A DNA stretch of 64,000 nt from an uncultured Bacteroidota bacterium (GTDB lineage Bacteria; Bacteroidota; Bacteroidia; AKYH767-A; OLB10): positions 1-64,000 of the forward strand of contig CAADHD010000016.1 in assembly GCA_900696575.1 (NCBI GenBank). The letters are read 5' to 3'. The notes below the pieces were generated by a model. That model did no database searches. It had not been told where the DNA came from and saw only the letters and a list, made by a program, of their open reading frames with translations. Positions 43,601-53,040 of the stretch are shown one piece after another (the stretch's first letter is position 1; every line of letters starts with the position of its first letter). The translations under genes were made by a program, and so were the position numbers.

Positions 43601-45026
43601 CAGCGCTGTTAAGCAGGCAGGCTTTAATTAAAGCGGTAGGCGCATTGGTGGCATTATTAATTTCTTTATAAGCCTGAATTAACTGGCAGGAAATACCTGC
43701 AATGCCCGGGCAGGCGGCCGAGGTTCCACCGCCAACCTGATAGGTATTGTTGGTGTTGGTTGAATTCTGGTTGCGGCCGTTGGCGCTGATGTCAGGTTTA
43801 ATTCTTCCATCGCTGGCAGGACCGCGGCTGCTGGTGTTATCGCGTACTTCAAAAGCATCAAGATTAGCTACTGCAATAACATTTTTTCCCTGTTTGTAAC
43901 CACCGGTAATATTTCCCCATCCGGCTCCTGCCCCATAATTACAGTTGGCGGCTGCATTATTTCCTGCTGAAAATACAAAAAGCAGATGCGGATTATCACG
44001 CGTAGTCTGATCGCCAAACTGCGTATCGGCTGTATATTCATTGCAACCTTGCGAGTAACTGGTTGAAGATACTACTGTTCCCAGTGTTGCATTATTGGTA
44101 ACGGCATCAACAATTTGCGGGTAGGCGCCAATATCAAAAACATGCAGTTGAGTTCCTGTGGCCATACCTGTCATGGTTGGATTCAGGTTGCCGGCACCGG
44201 CTAAAATTCCACCGGTCATATCGCCATGAGTTCCACCGGGTGCATTGGTACTGTGGTTGGTCAGGCGACCCATAAAATCAATATGCGGGCCAACTACGCC
44301 ATCATCAGCCAAGGCGGCAGCCGTACCTGAGCCATCGTAATGGCGGCCGGGTAAATAATCAAGTTGATTGATTACATCGCTGCGATGCAGACTTCGGCCT
44401 CTGCTATCATCCGGAGTGGAAGGCGGTGCAATGGGTTCTATGAAAAGCACCCAGGGCATGGTGGCTATATTTTGAATTTCTTTTTCATCAACCCTGATAA
44501 ACAGAATTCGGTTGTATTCATGAATGTTTTCTACTGCGCCAACAGATGCTGCTAATTGCAACACACGTGCTGCAGAAAGGTTTTTCTGGTATTGAATTCT
44601 CAGGTCAGCTTTTCCTTTTGCTTTCTGTGCATGTTCAGGCACACCGGCAAGAAGTGAGTTTGAAATTTTCTGAATCGGATTCTGAGTAACCACTGCACGG
44701 ATATTCAATGTCCTTAATTTCTGTTTATCCATAGTTACCGGAATGGCAGCCATAAAAGTTTTGTAAGGAATGTAATCGCCCAATAAAATTCCGGTAGAAG
44801 CTATCAGTTGCTTATGCGCATCGGTAGGAACAGCGTTGAACTGTATAAAGCGGTAATAAAATCCATCTACTTGTTCCGATACGGAAGGCAATGAAGAGGT
44901 TATAAATGATTCAAGATTGGCTTCCGGTTCAATAGCACCGCTGTGAAGCATAATACGGTTGGATGGCTGAGAGTGAAGGCTGATAACCGCAGCCATCAGA
45001 ATCAATGAGGTCAAGAGTTTTTTCAT
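40614..45026 (-). CDS. Large secreted S8 (subtilisin-like) protease with T9SS domain
   Basis: 1470 residues from the ATG at 45026 (MKKLLTSLILMAAVISLHSQ is a clear signal peptide; the 24 codons upstream are rejected). An N-terminal propeptide-like region precedes the catalytic domain at ~residues 210-530: Asp in TAAALADDGVVGPHIDF, His in GGTHGDMTGGILAG, Ser in QVGGGTSAACPGIAG. Then come a proprotein-convertase-like beta domain, FN3-like modules, two MAM-like domains (CMDLTGAVNPQLTFWYHMWG), a PKD domain and a T9SS sorting domain (IMPNPSNGIFNVLI ... GLYHINIKSD). It is expected to digest protein outside the cell. Unusually modular and long. Confidence 0.88.
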   Translation of the reverse strand: MKKLLTSLILMAAVISLHSQPSNRIMLHSGAIEPEANLESFITSSLPSVSEQVDGFYYRFIQFNAVPTDAHKQLIASTGILLGDYIPYKTFMAAIPVTMDKQKLRTLNIRAVVTQNPIQKISNSLLAGVPEHAQKAKGKADLRIQYQKNLSAARVLQLAASVGAVENIHEYNRILFIRVDEKEIQNIATMPWVLFIEPIAPPSTPDDSRGRSLHRSDVINQLDYLPGRHYDGSGTAAALADDGVVGPHIDFMGRLTNHSTNAPGGTHGDMTGGILAGAGNLNPTMTGMATGTQLHVFDIGAYPQIVDAVTNNATLGTVVSSTSYSQGCNEYTADTQFGDQTTRDNPHLLFVFSAGNNAAANCNYGAGAGWGNITGGYKQGKNVIAVANLDAFEVRDNTSSRGPASDGRIKPDISANGRNQNSTNTNNTYQVGGGTSAACPGIAGISCQLIQAYKEINNATNAPTALIKACLLNSAEDIGNPGPDFTYGYGRVNALRALQTLEDGRYIAASVSQGVTNTHTITVPANVTELRVMVYWHDEGGSPGASVSLVNDIDVTITDPSSVNWDPWVLDHTPTVAAITSNATRGPDHLNNMEQITIDNPAAGTYTVNVDGFAIPAGPQEYYLVYEFRTDEITVTYPIGGEGFVPGQQELIRWDGLKGLGTFTLEYSTDAGSTWNLIANNVSASSQQYDWTIPGTITGQARVRVTRGSVSGMSPDNFSIIGLPTNIQVDWSCPDSLRLTWVGVNGAAWYEISKLGTMYMDSIGTSTTTDFVVTGLNNVSNGYWFSVRAVNANGFKGRRANAVYKAPGVVNCPMLFDVELKQIVTPAAGSLQACMANNPYDVSVEIENRGINPVSNIPISYQINGGAIVTETYTGTLNQNQTAIYTFATQATLNIPGNNSIVAWTDYPGDMNIYNDTSSHSTNIIGGAGVTIPVIEDFQSFTNCAVTTNCGATICSLSNGWLNAANGSEDNIDWRTHNGATASAGTGPTNDHTLGTNAGKYIYLEASGTCNNQLAILTSPCMDLTGAVNPQLTFWYHMWGTSMGSLSVDIMANGVWNNNVIPTISGNQGNQWNLGTVNLTPYIGQNIVVRFRGTTGNGFESDIALDDINIIEAAAPPVANFTASASNGCVGKIVQFTDLSTNNPTSWNWSFNPSTVTFVNGTSATSQNPQVQFNTAGFYDVTLVASNAFGSDTYSQPNAVIISSPVSIPLVEDFQSGVFPPAAWNVIPAGGAYTWQGINNITGYSGNPTNAAYINNYNYNNPGAEDVLETFEFNVTNALAPQMTFDVAYVRYSAVYSDTMRIDISPDCGQTWITGVYFKGGSDLATAPDQTADWTPTAATQWRKDTVDLIPFIGSNILVRFVNINGYGNNLFLDNINVYDVTGISSVTASNEVAIMPNPSNGIFNVLIKSDLLKNKPAVIEIFDAGGRLVQTMLAASNNTLVDMRSFAKGLYHINIKSDNIIYRQKIAIQ

Positions 45027-45171
45027 TCGAGTTGATTTTTGAAGTGGCGAATATAAAAGGAAATTGCCTTTCATAAACGGAATGGGAAAGCAGTGCAATG
45101 ACTTAACGAATAAGTGCTAAAACTACTTAAAGTATGATATATATCGCAAAATTTTATATAAATTATCTTAT

Positions 45172-45179
45172 TACATTTG
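45172..45179 (+). promoter_or_regulatory. -7 box TACATTTG before surface protein gene
   Basis: Exact match, 40 bases before the ATG at 45220, in an AT-rich upstream region. Confidence 0.5.
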
Positions 45180-45219
45180 TTCTGAATTTTACAGTAATAT
45201 AAACTTAAAACCAAAAACC

Positions 45220-46791
45220 ATGTTTACAAAATCCACCTTCTGTTTTGTTGCATTAGTTTTTATGATTACCGGTAATGCGAAATCACAAGATTGGTCACTT
45301 ACCGGAAATGCCGGCACTAACCCGGCTACCATGTTTATAGGCACTACGGATAACAATGCGTTTAAAGTAAGAACCAATAATACCGTTAGAATGACGGTTA
45401 CGAGCGGAGGAAAAATTCGAGTGGGAACGGGGAATCCCGTGTTTAAATTCGAAGTGCAGAATGGAAGTATTTCGGTTGATTCCATGTACCGCATCAATGG
45501 GGTTCAGGCATTAAACCGGGATGCATCCAATCGTTTTCAGATAGGGAATGCAACAGCACTGGTAGGCATTGGCACTTCACTTCCCGTTACGCCTCTTCAT
45601 GTTAACGGCATCATCACCGCGGCTGGAGGTAATTCAACAAACTGGAATACGGCCTTCAGCTGGGGTAATCATGCAACGGCAGGGTATCTTACTCAAAGCG
45701 GTCTTACCAATAACCGCATTACCAAATGGAACGGAACCGCTATGGTAAACAGCCTGTTGTTTGATAACGGCAACCGATTAGGCTTAGGAACCACAAGCCC
45801 GCTGTTTACCTTTCATGTTGCAACCTCATCAGAACTCAGAAGCGTTTACATCGAGAATAATACATCTTCGGCAGGCACCACATTCGGAATTTATGCCGGA
45901 GCACTGGGGGCCGGTGCCGGTGATAAACGGGGCGGTAGTTTTGATGCCATTGGTGGCACAGGAACCAATATTGGAGTAAGAGGATATGCTTCGGGCGGAA
46001 CGGAAAATTTTGGCGGTTATTTTATTGGTAAAGGCTATTTCAGCGACCGGCTCGGTATCGGAACCGATGCTCCTTCAACCTATCTGCATCTTGCTACTCC
46101 TAATCAGAATGTTGCCGGCCTGTTATGCAATATCGGTTATACAGGTAGTGTTGATTTATATGCAATAGATGCAAGTTCGGTAACCAACCCCGGGTTTGGA
46201 ATTGGTGTCAGAGGTGTTGGCGGATATAAAGGGGTTGAAGGGATAGCTACTCCTACAACTTATACAGGCTCTTCCTGGGGCGGGATATTCACCAACAGTG
46301 GCGGAACTGCAGGAACGCATTATGGCGTTTTGGCCTCTGCTTCGGGATCAGGAACAACTAACTATGGAATTCATGCAACTGCATCAGGAGGCACAACCAA
46401 CTGGGCAGGTTATTTTGTAGGAAATACTTACATAAGCGGTGACCTCCGCATCGGAACCACTACTCCGGCCACAGGATATAAGGTATCCATAAACGGTAAG
46501 GTAATTTGTACGGAACTCCGGGTTGAACTCCAGTCAAACTGGCCTGATTATGTTTTTACAAATGAACATGAATTACAATCTATTGAAGCGCTGGATGCTT
46601 TTGTAAAGGAGAATAAACATCTCCCCGGAATTCCTTCGGCAGGGTGTATCCGGGAAAATGGATTGCATGTTGGAGAAATGCAAACTAAACTGCTTGAAAA
46701 GATTGAAGAGCAGGCTTTGTATATTATTCAGTTAAATGATAAAATTAAAAATCTTGAATCAAGAATTGAATCCTTAACTGAAAAAGAATAA
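45220..46791 (+). CDS. Secreted fibre-like surface protein with C-terminal coiled coil
   Basis: 523 residues. Signal peptide (1-23, ending NAKSQ). The body is a run of short Gly/Thr/Asn-rich strands with recurring LGIGTxxP and YxLHV/FxVAT motifs, like phage tail-fibre or beta-helical stalk proteins. The last ~100 residues (WPDYVFTNEHELQSIEALD, KHLPGIPSA, GLHVGEMQTKLLEKIEEQ) are a conserved Bacteroidota end module with a coiled coil, resembling trimeric fibre ends. No T9SS sorting motif at the very end. The M4 protease gene follows 41 bases later, perhaps in one transcript. Confidence 0.75.
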   Translation: MFTKSTFCFVALVFMITGNAKSQDWSLTGNAGTNPATMFIGTTDNNAFKVRTNNTVRMTVTSGGKIRVGTGNPVFKFEVQNGSISVDSMYRINGVQALNRDASNRFQIGNATALVGIGTSLPVTPLHVNGIITAAGGNSTNWNTAFSWGNHATAGYLTQSGLTNNRITKWNGTAMVNSLLFDNGNRLGLGTTSPLFTFHVATSSELRSVYIENNTSSAGTTFGIYAGALGAGAGDKRGGSFDAIGGTGTNIGVRGYASGGTENFGGYFIGKGYFSDRLGIGTDAPSTYLHLATPNQNVAGLLCNIGYTGSVDLYAIDASSVTNPGFGIGVRGVGGYKGVEGIATPTTYTGSSWGGIFTNSGGTAGTHYGVLASASGSGTTNYGIHATASGGTTNWAGYFVGNTYISGDLRIGTTTPATGYKVSINGKVICTELRVELQSNWPDYVFTNEHELQSIEALDAFVKENKHLPGIPSAGCIRENGLHVGEMQTKLLEKIEEQALYIIQLNDKIKNLESRIESLTEKE

Positions 46792-46832
46792 CCGGGCAAT
46801 TGGTTGGTATTAATTTTAAAAAGTTTTTTACA

Positions 46833-49085
46833 ATGAAAACAACAACTTTTTATTCAATCATGCTGTTTCTGCTGATTAGCCTTGCACCTTTCAATGCTAT
46901 CAGCCAACAGCAGCAAAAAAAATTACCTCATCAACTTGCTCAGATTGCAAGGCCTGACAGCCGCGAAGGATGGATACGGTTTAATCCGGATGTAAGCATT
47001 AACCCGGAAACTTTTTTTATTGATTACCGGGATGCTTTAGGACTCTCGGCAGATGATAATATGCAGAAAGTGAGAACTAAGTTTGATGAGTTGGGATTTG
47101 CCCATTACCATTTTCAGCAATATCATAAAAATATCAAAGTGGTATTTGGCGAGTACAAACTTCACCAGCGGCCTGATGGTTTTGTAAAATCAGCAAATGG
47201 CAGGCTTATCATCGGTATTCAGGCACCACATCAGCCTCTAATTACAGAAGAAGTTGCCTTGCAGGCTGCCCTGCAGTTTATGAATGCCCGTAAGTATTTG
47301 TGGCAAAACGAAATACTGGAAAACGAACTTAAGCGCACAGAGAAAAATCAGCAGGCTACTTATTATCCGAAGGGAGAGTTGGTTTTTGCCCCTTCCGGTT
47401 CTAACATGAATTATGAAGGCAGTTCCTTCCGGTTAGCCTGGAAATTCAATATTTATACTGATGATCCGGAGGTTATGGCTAAGACAATTTATATTGATGC
47501 CTTAACCGGTAATGTTAATTATTATCAGGCTATTGCTATGAACTGCAGTAACGGCTCCGGTAACAGTGCTTTTAATGGTAATGTTACTGTTTATACTTTT
47601 TATACAGGTTCCACGTACCGTTCACACAACGATTGTCAAGCCACAGATATCCGCGTTTATAATTGTGCAGGTGGAGGTGCTACAAGTACTTATTATACTG
47701 ATACCGACAATAACTGGGCAAACCTCTCAGGGGTTCAATGCATGTGGGGATCTGAAAAAACCTATGCATATTTTAATGTTGTGCATAGCCGGCAGAGTTG
47801 GGATGGCCTTAGCGGTGACATGATTTCTTATAACAATGCATTTGCAGGTCAGAATAATGCCTGCTGGGGATGTACCGGCAACAGCGCTATTTTTTATGCT
47901 GGCAGTACCGGGTCCGCAACCGATGATTGGAATACAAATGATATAGTAGGCCATGAATTTGGTCATGGTGTAACACAGGCGGAAAGTAATTTGGTATATG
48001 AAAAGGAACCAGGAGCGCTTAATGAGTCATTCTCCGACATCTTCGGTGATATGGTTGAAAGTTTTTCAGAAGGAATTAACGACTGGTTGTTTGGCGCAGA
48101 TAGAGGGGCCATCAGGAGTTTTATTAATCCAAACAGCTTCTCACAGCCGGATACTTATTTAGGAAATAATTGGGTCAGCACAAGTTGTTCACCAAGCCAG
48201 TTCAATGATTTCTGCGGAGTTCATACCAATAGCGGAGTACAGAATTTCTGGTTCTATCTGCTTTCTGAAGGAGGTTCAGGAACCAATGATAATGGAACTG
48301 CTTATAACGTATCGGGTATTTCACGTTTCAGTGCCAGACTCATTGCCTACCGTAACAATGCTATGTATCTTACCAGTTCTTCACAATATATTGATGCCCG
48401 TGATGGTTCGCTTGATGCTGCAGAAGATTTATATGGCAATTGCTCCAACGAGTATATTCAATGCGGTAATGCCTGGTATGCCGTAGGTGTAGGGCCTTCG
48501 CTTTCTTACTACAATAACAACCTCTGCGGCACATGGCCATGGCTTGGAATCGGAGGTGATTTCAAAGGAATTAACACCATAACTGCTGCCAACGGTTGTA
48601 CCACTACGATTGTACCGCATGCCACAGCATCCGTTTCCATTGCATCGCCAAATCGTGCAGTTATGTATCCCGGCTTTATTGCTCAGCAGGGAAGTCATTT
48701 TACAGCTTACATTGATCCCTGTGCTGTAAGTTTTCACAGAACACCGGGCGAGGAGCCGATGAGCGAAGCAGAAAAAAATTATATGCAGCAAATCGTGCAG
48801 CAGGAGCTTGTCAGCGAATGGGCAGATACAGAGGCAGAATTAACTCCCAATCCATTTCAGGATCATCTGGAATTGGGATTAAAGACGAAGGCAGAATCGT
48901 TGATAGAAGTTATCTTAACCGATGCTTCCGGCAGGCAAATTGAAACTCTTATAAGTGAGAGCCTGATTAAAGCAGGCAATCATCGTTTCAGTTTCCATTT
49001 AGCATCCCTTGCTCCGGGGGTTTATATGCTGCAAATCCAAACAGAGGGAGGTTCAAAGCTTTTTAAATTAGTGAAGGTAAATTAA
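46833..49085 (+). CDS. Secreted M4 (thermolysin-like) metalloprotease with T9SS domain
   Basis: 750 residues from the ATG at 46833; an upstream TTG frame lacks a signal peptide. Signal peptide MKTTTFYSIMLFLLISLAPFNAISQ, then an FTP/PepSY-like propeptide (residues ~30-235), then the catalytic domain. Zinc and catalytic motif DIVGHEFGHGVTQ with the third ligand in GALNESFSDIFGDM, and the His-containing GVHTNSGVQNFWFYLL. A T9SS sorting domain ends the protein (LTPNPFQDHLELGL, LAPGVYMLQIQTEGG). It is an extracellular endopeptidase, near another secreted protease gene. Confidence 0.9.
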   Translation: MKTTTFYSIMLFLLISLAPFNAISQQQQKKLPHQLAQIARPDSREGWIRFNPDVSINPETFFIDYRDALGLSADDNMQKVRTKFDELGFAHYHFQQYHKNIKVVFGEYKLHQRPDGFVKSANGRLIIGIQAPHQPLITEEVALQAALQFMNARKYLWQNEILENELKRTEKNQQATYYPKGELVFAPSGSNMNYEGSSFRLAWKFNIYTDDPEVMAKTIYIDALTGNVNYYQAIAMNCSNGSGNSAFNGNVTVYTFYTGSTYRSHNDCQATDIRVYNCAGGGATSTYYTDTDNNWANLSGVQCMWGSEKTYAYFNVVHSRQSWDGLSGDMISYNNAFAGQNNACWGCTGNSAIFYAGSTGSATDDWNTNDIVGHEFGHGVTQAESNLVYEKEPGALNESFSDIFGDMVESFSEGINDWLFGADRGAIRSFINPNSFSQPDTYLGNNWVSTSCSPSQFNDFCGVHTNSGVQNFWFYLLSEGGSGTNDNGTAYNVSGISRFSARLIAYRNNAMYLTSSSQYIDARDGSLDAAEDLYGNCSNEYIQCGNAWYAVGVGPSLSYYNNNLCGTWPWLGIGGDFKGINTITAANGCTTTIVPHATASVSIASPNRAVMYPGFIAQQGSHFTAYIDPCAVSFHRTPGEEPMSEAEKNYMQQIVQQELVSEWADTEAELTPNPFQDHLELGLKTKAESLIEVILTDASGRQIETLISESLIKAGNHRFSFHLASLAPGVYMLQIQTEGGSKLFKLVKVN

Positions 49086-49107
49086 TCTTGGTTAAGTAAA
49101 CTCAAAT

Positions 49108-49137
49108 GAGAGGCGATGCCATCCGGCATCGCCTCTC
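49108..49137. terminator. 13-bp perfect hairpin between convergent genes
   Basis: GAGAGGCGATGCC pairs perfectly with GGCATCGCCTCTC over a 4-base loop ATCC. No clean T-run on either side, so the terminator reading is likely but not certain. Confidence 0.6.
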
Positions 49138-49214
49138 GTGTTGTAAAACCATTATTAAACAGCCGGACTATTGATCAATTAAACCAAAGAAACTTTTAAT
49201 CGGCCAATTGCTGA

Positions 49215-52200
49215 CTAGTTTACCCTGAAAGAAATGTTTGTGATTTCCTCGAGTGCTTTCAGCATTTCATTATCAAAACTTACTCTGTGTTTTCTTGAAA
49301 TACCTTCAGCGCCTGTTTGCATTTCATGGTCGCGAATAGAAAACCTGATAGGGATACGGCCCGGATAGTTTTTGACCAATTCAAAAAGTTCATGGATTGT
49401 TTCTTCAGTCAGATCCTCAGCATTGGCTATTACCGTTATTCCTTTGGCCGCTTTATTTCCAATCTCAGATAGCAGACTCAGTTCAATAATGCTTAATTCA
49501 AATTTATCGGTTGTGTTGTAGCGTAATTGAGAACAGGCACGCACATACAGGAACACATCAGGTTTCATGTACTTTTCAAATTCAAGGTATTTTTTTTCAT
49601 TCCATAAGGGAAGTTCAATGCTGCCGGTCATATCTTCAAGAGTGAAAATGCCGAATTTTTTTCCGTTTTTACTTATGCGGTGATGAGCCTGTTTTACTAT
49701 TCCGGCAAAGGTGAATGCCCCTTTGCGCGAAAGTTCAGGCCAGGCTTCCGGATTATTGATTTGGGATATGGTGCATGAACAGAAATTTTTTATTTCATAA
49801 CGGTACATATCCAGCGGGTGGCCGCTGATGTAAAACCCGATAACATCTTTTTCATGATTCAGTTTTTCAAGCATTGACCATGGCTCGGCATCAGGCAAGC
49901 GCGGTGCGGCCATGTTATAATTTCCTGAATCGGCTTCACCAAAAAGTGAAACCTGGTTTTTATTAATAGAATCCTGAACAGAAGCGGCATATTTCAACGC
50001 TTTATCAAGTCCGGTTTGTGCCGATGAATCGGCAGTAAAAAACTGAGCACGGTGTACATCGCTGAATACATCAAATGCCCCGGCTTTAATAAGGCTTTCC
50101 AGACATTTTTTATTTACTGCTTTACTGTTCAGCCTTCCAAGAAAATCAAAAACTGTTTTAAATGGTCCTTTTTGTTTTCGTTCTTCAATAATAGCCGAGG
50201 CTGCCGCTTCGCCTACACCTTTTATAGCAGCCAACCCAAAACGGATTTCACCTTTTTCATTCACTGAAAACTGATAACTGCTTTCATTCACATCAGGCCC
50301 CAGAACTTTTAATTTCATTCTGCGGCATTCTTCAAGGAAGAAAGTGATTTTATCAATGTTCTGAATGTTATGGGTCAATACAGCGGCCATGTATTCGGCC
50401 GGGTAATGCGCTTTAAGGTAAGCTGTCTGAAAAGCAAGATAAGCATAACAGGTAGAATGCGATTTGTTGAAGGCGTACTGGGCAAATGCCAGCCAGTCGT
50501 TCCATATTTTTTCTATTTTTTCCTGCGGATGACCTTTTTCAATTGCACCTGAAAAGAATTTTTCTTTCATGTTTTCAAGAACGGCCTTCTGTTTTTTACC
50601 CATGGCTTTGCGAAGTACATCTGCATCGCCTTTCGAGAACCCTGCCAGCCTTTGAGAAAGAAGCATGACCTGTTCCTGATAAACAGTAACTCCATACGTT
50701 TCTTCCAGAATTTCTTCCGTACCCGGCAAATCGTAAACGATCTGCTCTTTGCCATGCTTTCGTTTTATGTAAAGCGGTATGTAATCCATCGGGCCGGGCC
50801 TGTAAAGAGCATTCATGGCAATTAAATCTTCAAACTTATCAGGCTTTAACTCGCGAAGATTTTTCTGCATACCGGGCGATTCGAACTGGAATGTGCCGTT
50901 AGTTCCGCCACGCTGGTACAATTCAAGCGTTTTTTTATCATCCAGCGGAATCTGGTCAATGGTTATTTCAACTCCGTGATTGGCTTTTATCATGGCAACG
51001 GCATCGCGAACGATGCTCAGGGTTTTTAAACCAAGAAAATCCATTTTGATGACACCGGCTTTTTCAATGATTTCGCCCTCGTACTGTGTAATAAAAAGAT
51101 CAGAATCCTTTGAGGTGGCAATAGGGATTATTTCGGTAAGGTTTTTAGGAGCAATGATAATGCCCGCGGCATGTACGCCTGTGTTACGTACGGAACCTTC
51201 GAGTTTTAAGGCCTCCTGCAATACTGCTCCTTCAGAACTTCCATTAGTAAGGTACTGGCGAAGTTGTTTTACTTGCTGAAGTTCTTCATCAATCAGTTCT
51301 TCCCGGTATTTCAAACCATCTTCACCATCAACCGGTGCAGTAAGCACTCTTTTAAGACTTATCCCCGCTTTTTCAGGAACTAATTTGGCAAGAGCATTGG
51401 ATTGCGGTAAAGGAAGGTCAAGTACTCTGGCAACATCTTTAATGCTCATGCGTGCAGCCATAGTACCGAAGGTGATGATTTGGGCTACCTGCTCTTTCCC
51501 GTATTTTTTAACGGTGTAGTCAATTACTTTCTGGCGGCCTTCATCATCAAAATCGGTATCAATATCGGGTAGTGATTTACGGTCGGGGTTGAGAAATCTT
51601 TCAAACAGCAGATTGTATTTTATCGGGTCAATATTGGTAATGCCGAGACAATAAGCCACAGCGCTTCCGGCAGCGCTTCCTCTTCCGGGGCCCACCAGTA
51701 CGCCAAGTTCTTTTCCTGCTCTTATAAAATCGGCCACTATAAGAAAGTAACCTGCATAACCCATTGTTCGGATGGTAAACAGTTCAAAGTCTATACGCTC
51801 TTTTATTTCATCGGTAAGCATATCGCCATACCGGTGTTTTGCTCCCTGGTAAGTTAAATGACGCAGGTAATCATCCTGATTTGTAAATCCGGAAGGCAAA
51901 CTGAAATGCGGAAGGAGAACTTCTCTTTCCAGTTTCAGGGTTTCAACTTTTGAAACTATTTCATTGGTATTGTCAATGGCTTCGGGAATGTCGGCAAACC
52001 GGTCTTCCATTTCGCGCGTTGTTTTGAAATAGAACTGGTCGTTGTAAAAGGCAAACCGTTTTCCTTTTACAAGCACATCATCATCAGCAAATTCTTTGAT
52101 GGCTGGTGTTGCTTTCTTTTCGGCTGTGTTGATGCATAGTAAAATGTCATGAGCATTGTAATCTTCCTGGTCAATGTAATGCGAGTCGTTAGAAGCAATA

Positions 52201-52823
52201 ACCTTTACTCTGTGCTTTGCAGCAAATTTTAAAAGCACCTCATTTACCTGATGCTGTTCAGGAATGTCGTGCCGCTGTAGTTCTACGTAATAATCATCGC
52301 CAAATAAATCGAGCCACCATAAAAATTCTTTCTCTGCTTCTTTTTCACCCGATTTTATAATTGTTTTTGGAACGATTGCGCCAAGGCAACAAGTGGTGGC
52401 AATCAAACCTTCATGGTGAGCAAGTACTAATGCTTTATCAATGCGCGGATATTTTCCGTACAAGCCTTCGGTAAAGCCTGCAGAACAGAGCTTGATAAGA
52501 TTGGAATACCCGACCGCATTTTTTGCAAGAAACAACTGGTGATAGCGTTTGTCTTTGTTGTCTTTGGTAAATTGTTTTTGATGACGATCTGCTACCAGGT
52601 AAAACTCACAGCCTACAATGGGCTTGACTACTTCCTTGCCTGCTTCTTTATTTATTCTGGCAGCTTCGGAAACAAACTCAAACACTCCGAACATGTTGCC
52701 ATGGTCGGTTATGGCAACAGCCGGCATGGTATCGCTTACTGCTTTTTTAAAAAGGCCTTTGATGGAGGCTGCTCCGTCAAGCAGAGAAAACTGTGTATGT
52801 ACGTGAAGATGTGAAAATTGCAT
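49215..52823 (-). CDS. dnaE: DNA polymerase III subunit alpha
   Basis: 1202 residues. PHP domain at the N-terminus (MQFSHLHVHTQFSLLDGAASI, AITDHGNMFGVFEF). Polymerase core with GRGSAAGSAVAYCLGITNIDP and LPDIDTDFDDEGRQKVIDY (catalytic Asp pair), later GVTVYQEQVMLLSQRLAGFS, helix-hairpin-helix FGLAAIKGVGEAAASAIIEER and a C-terminal OB domain (FTFAGIVKQAHHRISKNGKKFG). Main replicative polymerase. Length is typical of Bacteroidota DnaE1. Single gene; the ATG is at 52823. Confidence 0.96.
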   Translation of the reverse strand: MQFSHLHVHTQFSLLDGAASIKGLFKKAVSDTMPAVAITDHGNMFGVFEFVSEAARINKEAGKEVVKPIVGCEFYLVADRHQKQFTKDNKDKRYHQLFLAKNAVGYSNLIKLCSAGFTEGLYGKYPRIDKALVLAHHEGLIATTCCLGAIVPKTIIKSGEKEAEKEFLWWLDLFGDDYYVELQRHDIPEQHQVNEVLLKFAAKHRVKVIASNDSHYIDQEDYNAHDILLCINTAEKKATPAIKEFADDDVLVKGKRFAFYNDQFYFKTTREMEDRFADIPEAIDNTNEIVSKVETLKLEREVLLPHFSLPSGFTNQDDYLRHLTYQGAKHRYGDMLTDEIKERIDFELFTIRTMGYAGYFLIVADFIRAGKELGVLVGPGRGSAAGSAVAYCLGITNIDPIKYNLLFERFLNPDRKSLPDIDTDFDDEGRQKVIDYTVKKYGKEQVAQIITFGTMAARMSIKDVARVLDLPLPQSNALAKLVPEKAGISLKRVLTAPVDGEDGLKYREELIDEELQQVKQLRQYLTNGSSEGAVLQEALKLEGSVRNTGVHAAGIIIAPKNLTEIIPIATSKDSDLFITQYEGEIIEKAGVIKMDFLGLKTLSIVRDAVAMIKANHGVEITIDQIPLDDKKTLELYQRGGTNGTFQFESPGMQKNLRELKPDKFEDLIAMNALYRPGPMDYIPLYIKRKHGKEQIVYDLPGTEEILEETYGVTVYQEQVMLLSQRLAGFSKGDADVLRKAMGKKQKAVLENMKEKFFSGAIEKGHPQEKIEKIWNDWLAFAQYAFNKSHSTCYAYLAFQTAYLKAHYPAEYMAAVLTHNIQNIDKITFFLEECRRMKLKVLGPDVNESSYQFSVNEKGEIRFGLAAIKGVGEAAASAIIEERKQKGPFKTVFDFLGRLNSKAVNKKCLESLIKAGAFDVFSDVHRAQFFTADSSAQTGLDKALKYAASVQDSINKNQVSLFGEADSGNYNMAAPRLPDAEPWSMLEKLNHEKDVIGFYISGHPLDMYRYEIKNFCSCTISQINNPEAWPELSRKGAFTFAGIVKQAHHRISKNGKKFGIFTLEDMTGSIELPLWNEKKYLEFEKYMKPDVFLYVRACSQLRYNTTDKFELSIIELSLLSEIGNKAAKGITVIANAEDLTEETIHELFELVKNYPGRIPIRFSIRDHEMQTGAEGISRKHRVSFDNEMLKALEEITNISFRVN

Positions 52824-53006
52824 GGTCGAATCCTTGAGCTATAGTTAATGGAGTGTAAAAATAGTCCTGCATCAACCCCATTTAAGTCAATGTGAAAAAC
52901 TTTAGCCTTTTTATTTTTTCAGGAATGGATATCTGCTACATCCGGCACTTAATAATTCAACATGGAATTAACTTAAGCCTGTTAATAAACTATGGAAGCC
53001 GGCAGG

Positions 53007-53035
53007 TTGATTGTTTAATTGGGCAGATATTTTTG
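53007..53035 (+). promoter_or_regulatory. Orphan promoter TTG-N18-TATTTTTG
   Basis: TTG at 53007-53009, 18 bases, then an exact TAnnTTTG at 53028-53035, pointing to a start near 53041. No coding gene follows on this strand before the terminator at 53106. Confidence 0.5.
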
Positions 53036-53040
53036 ACCCC

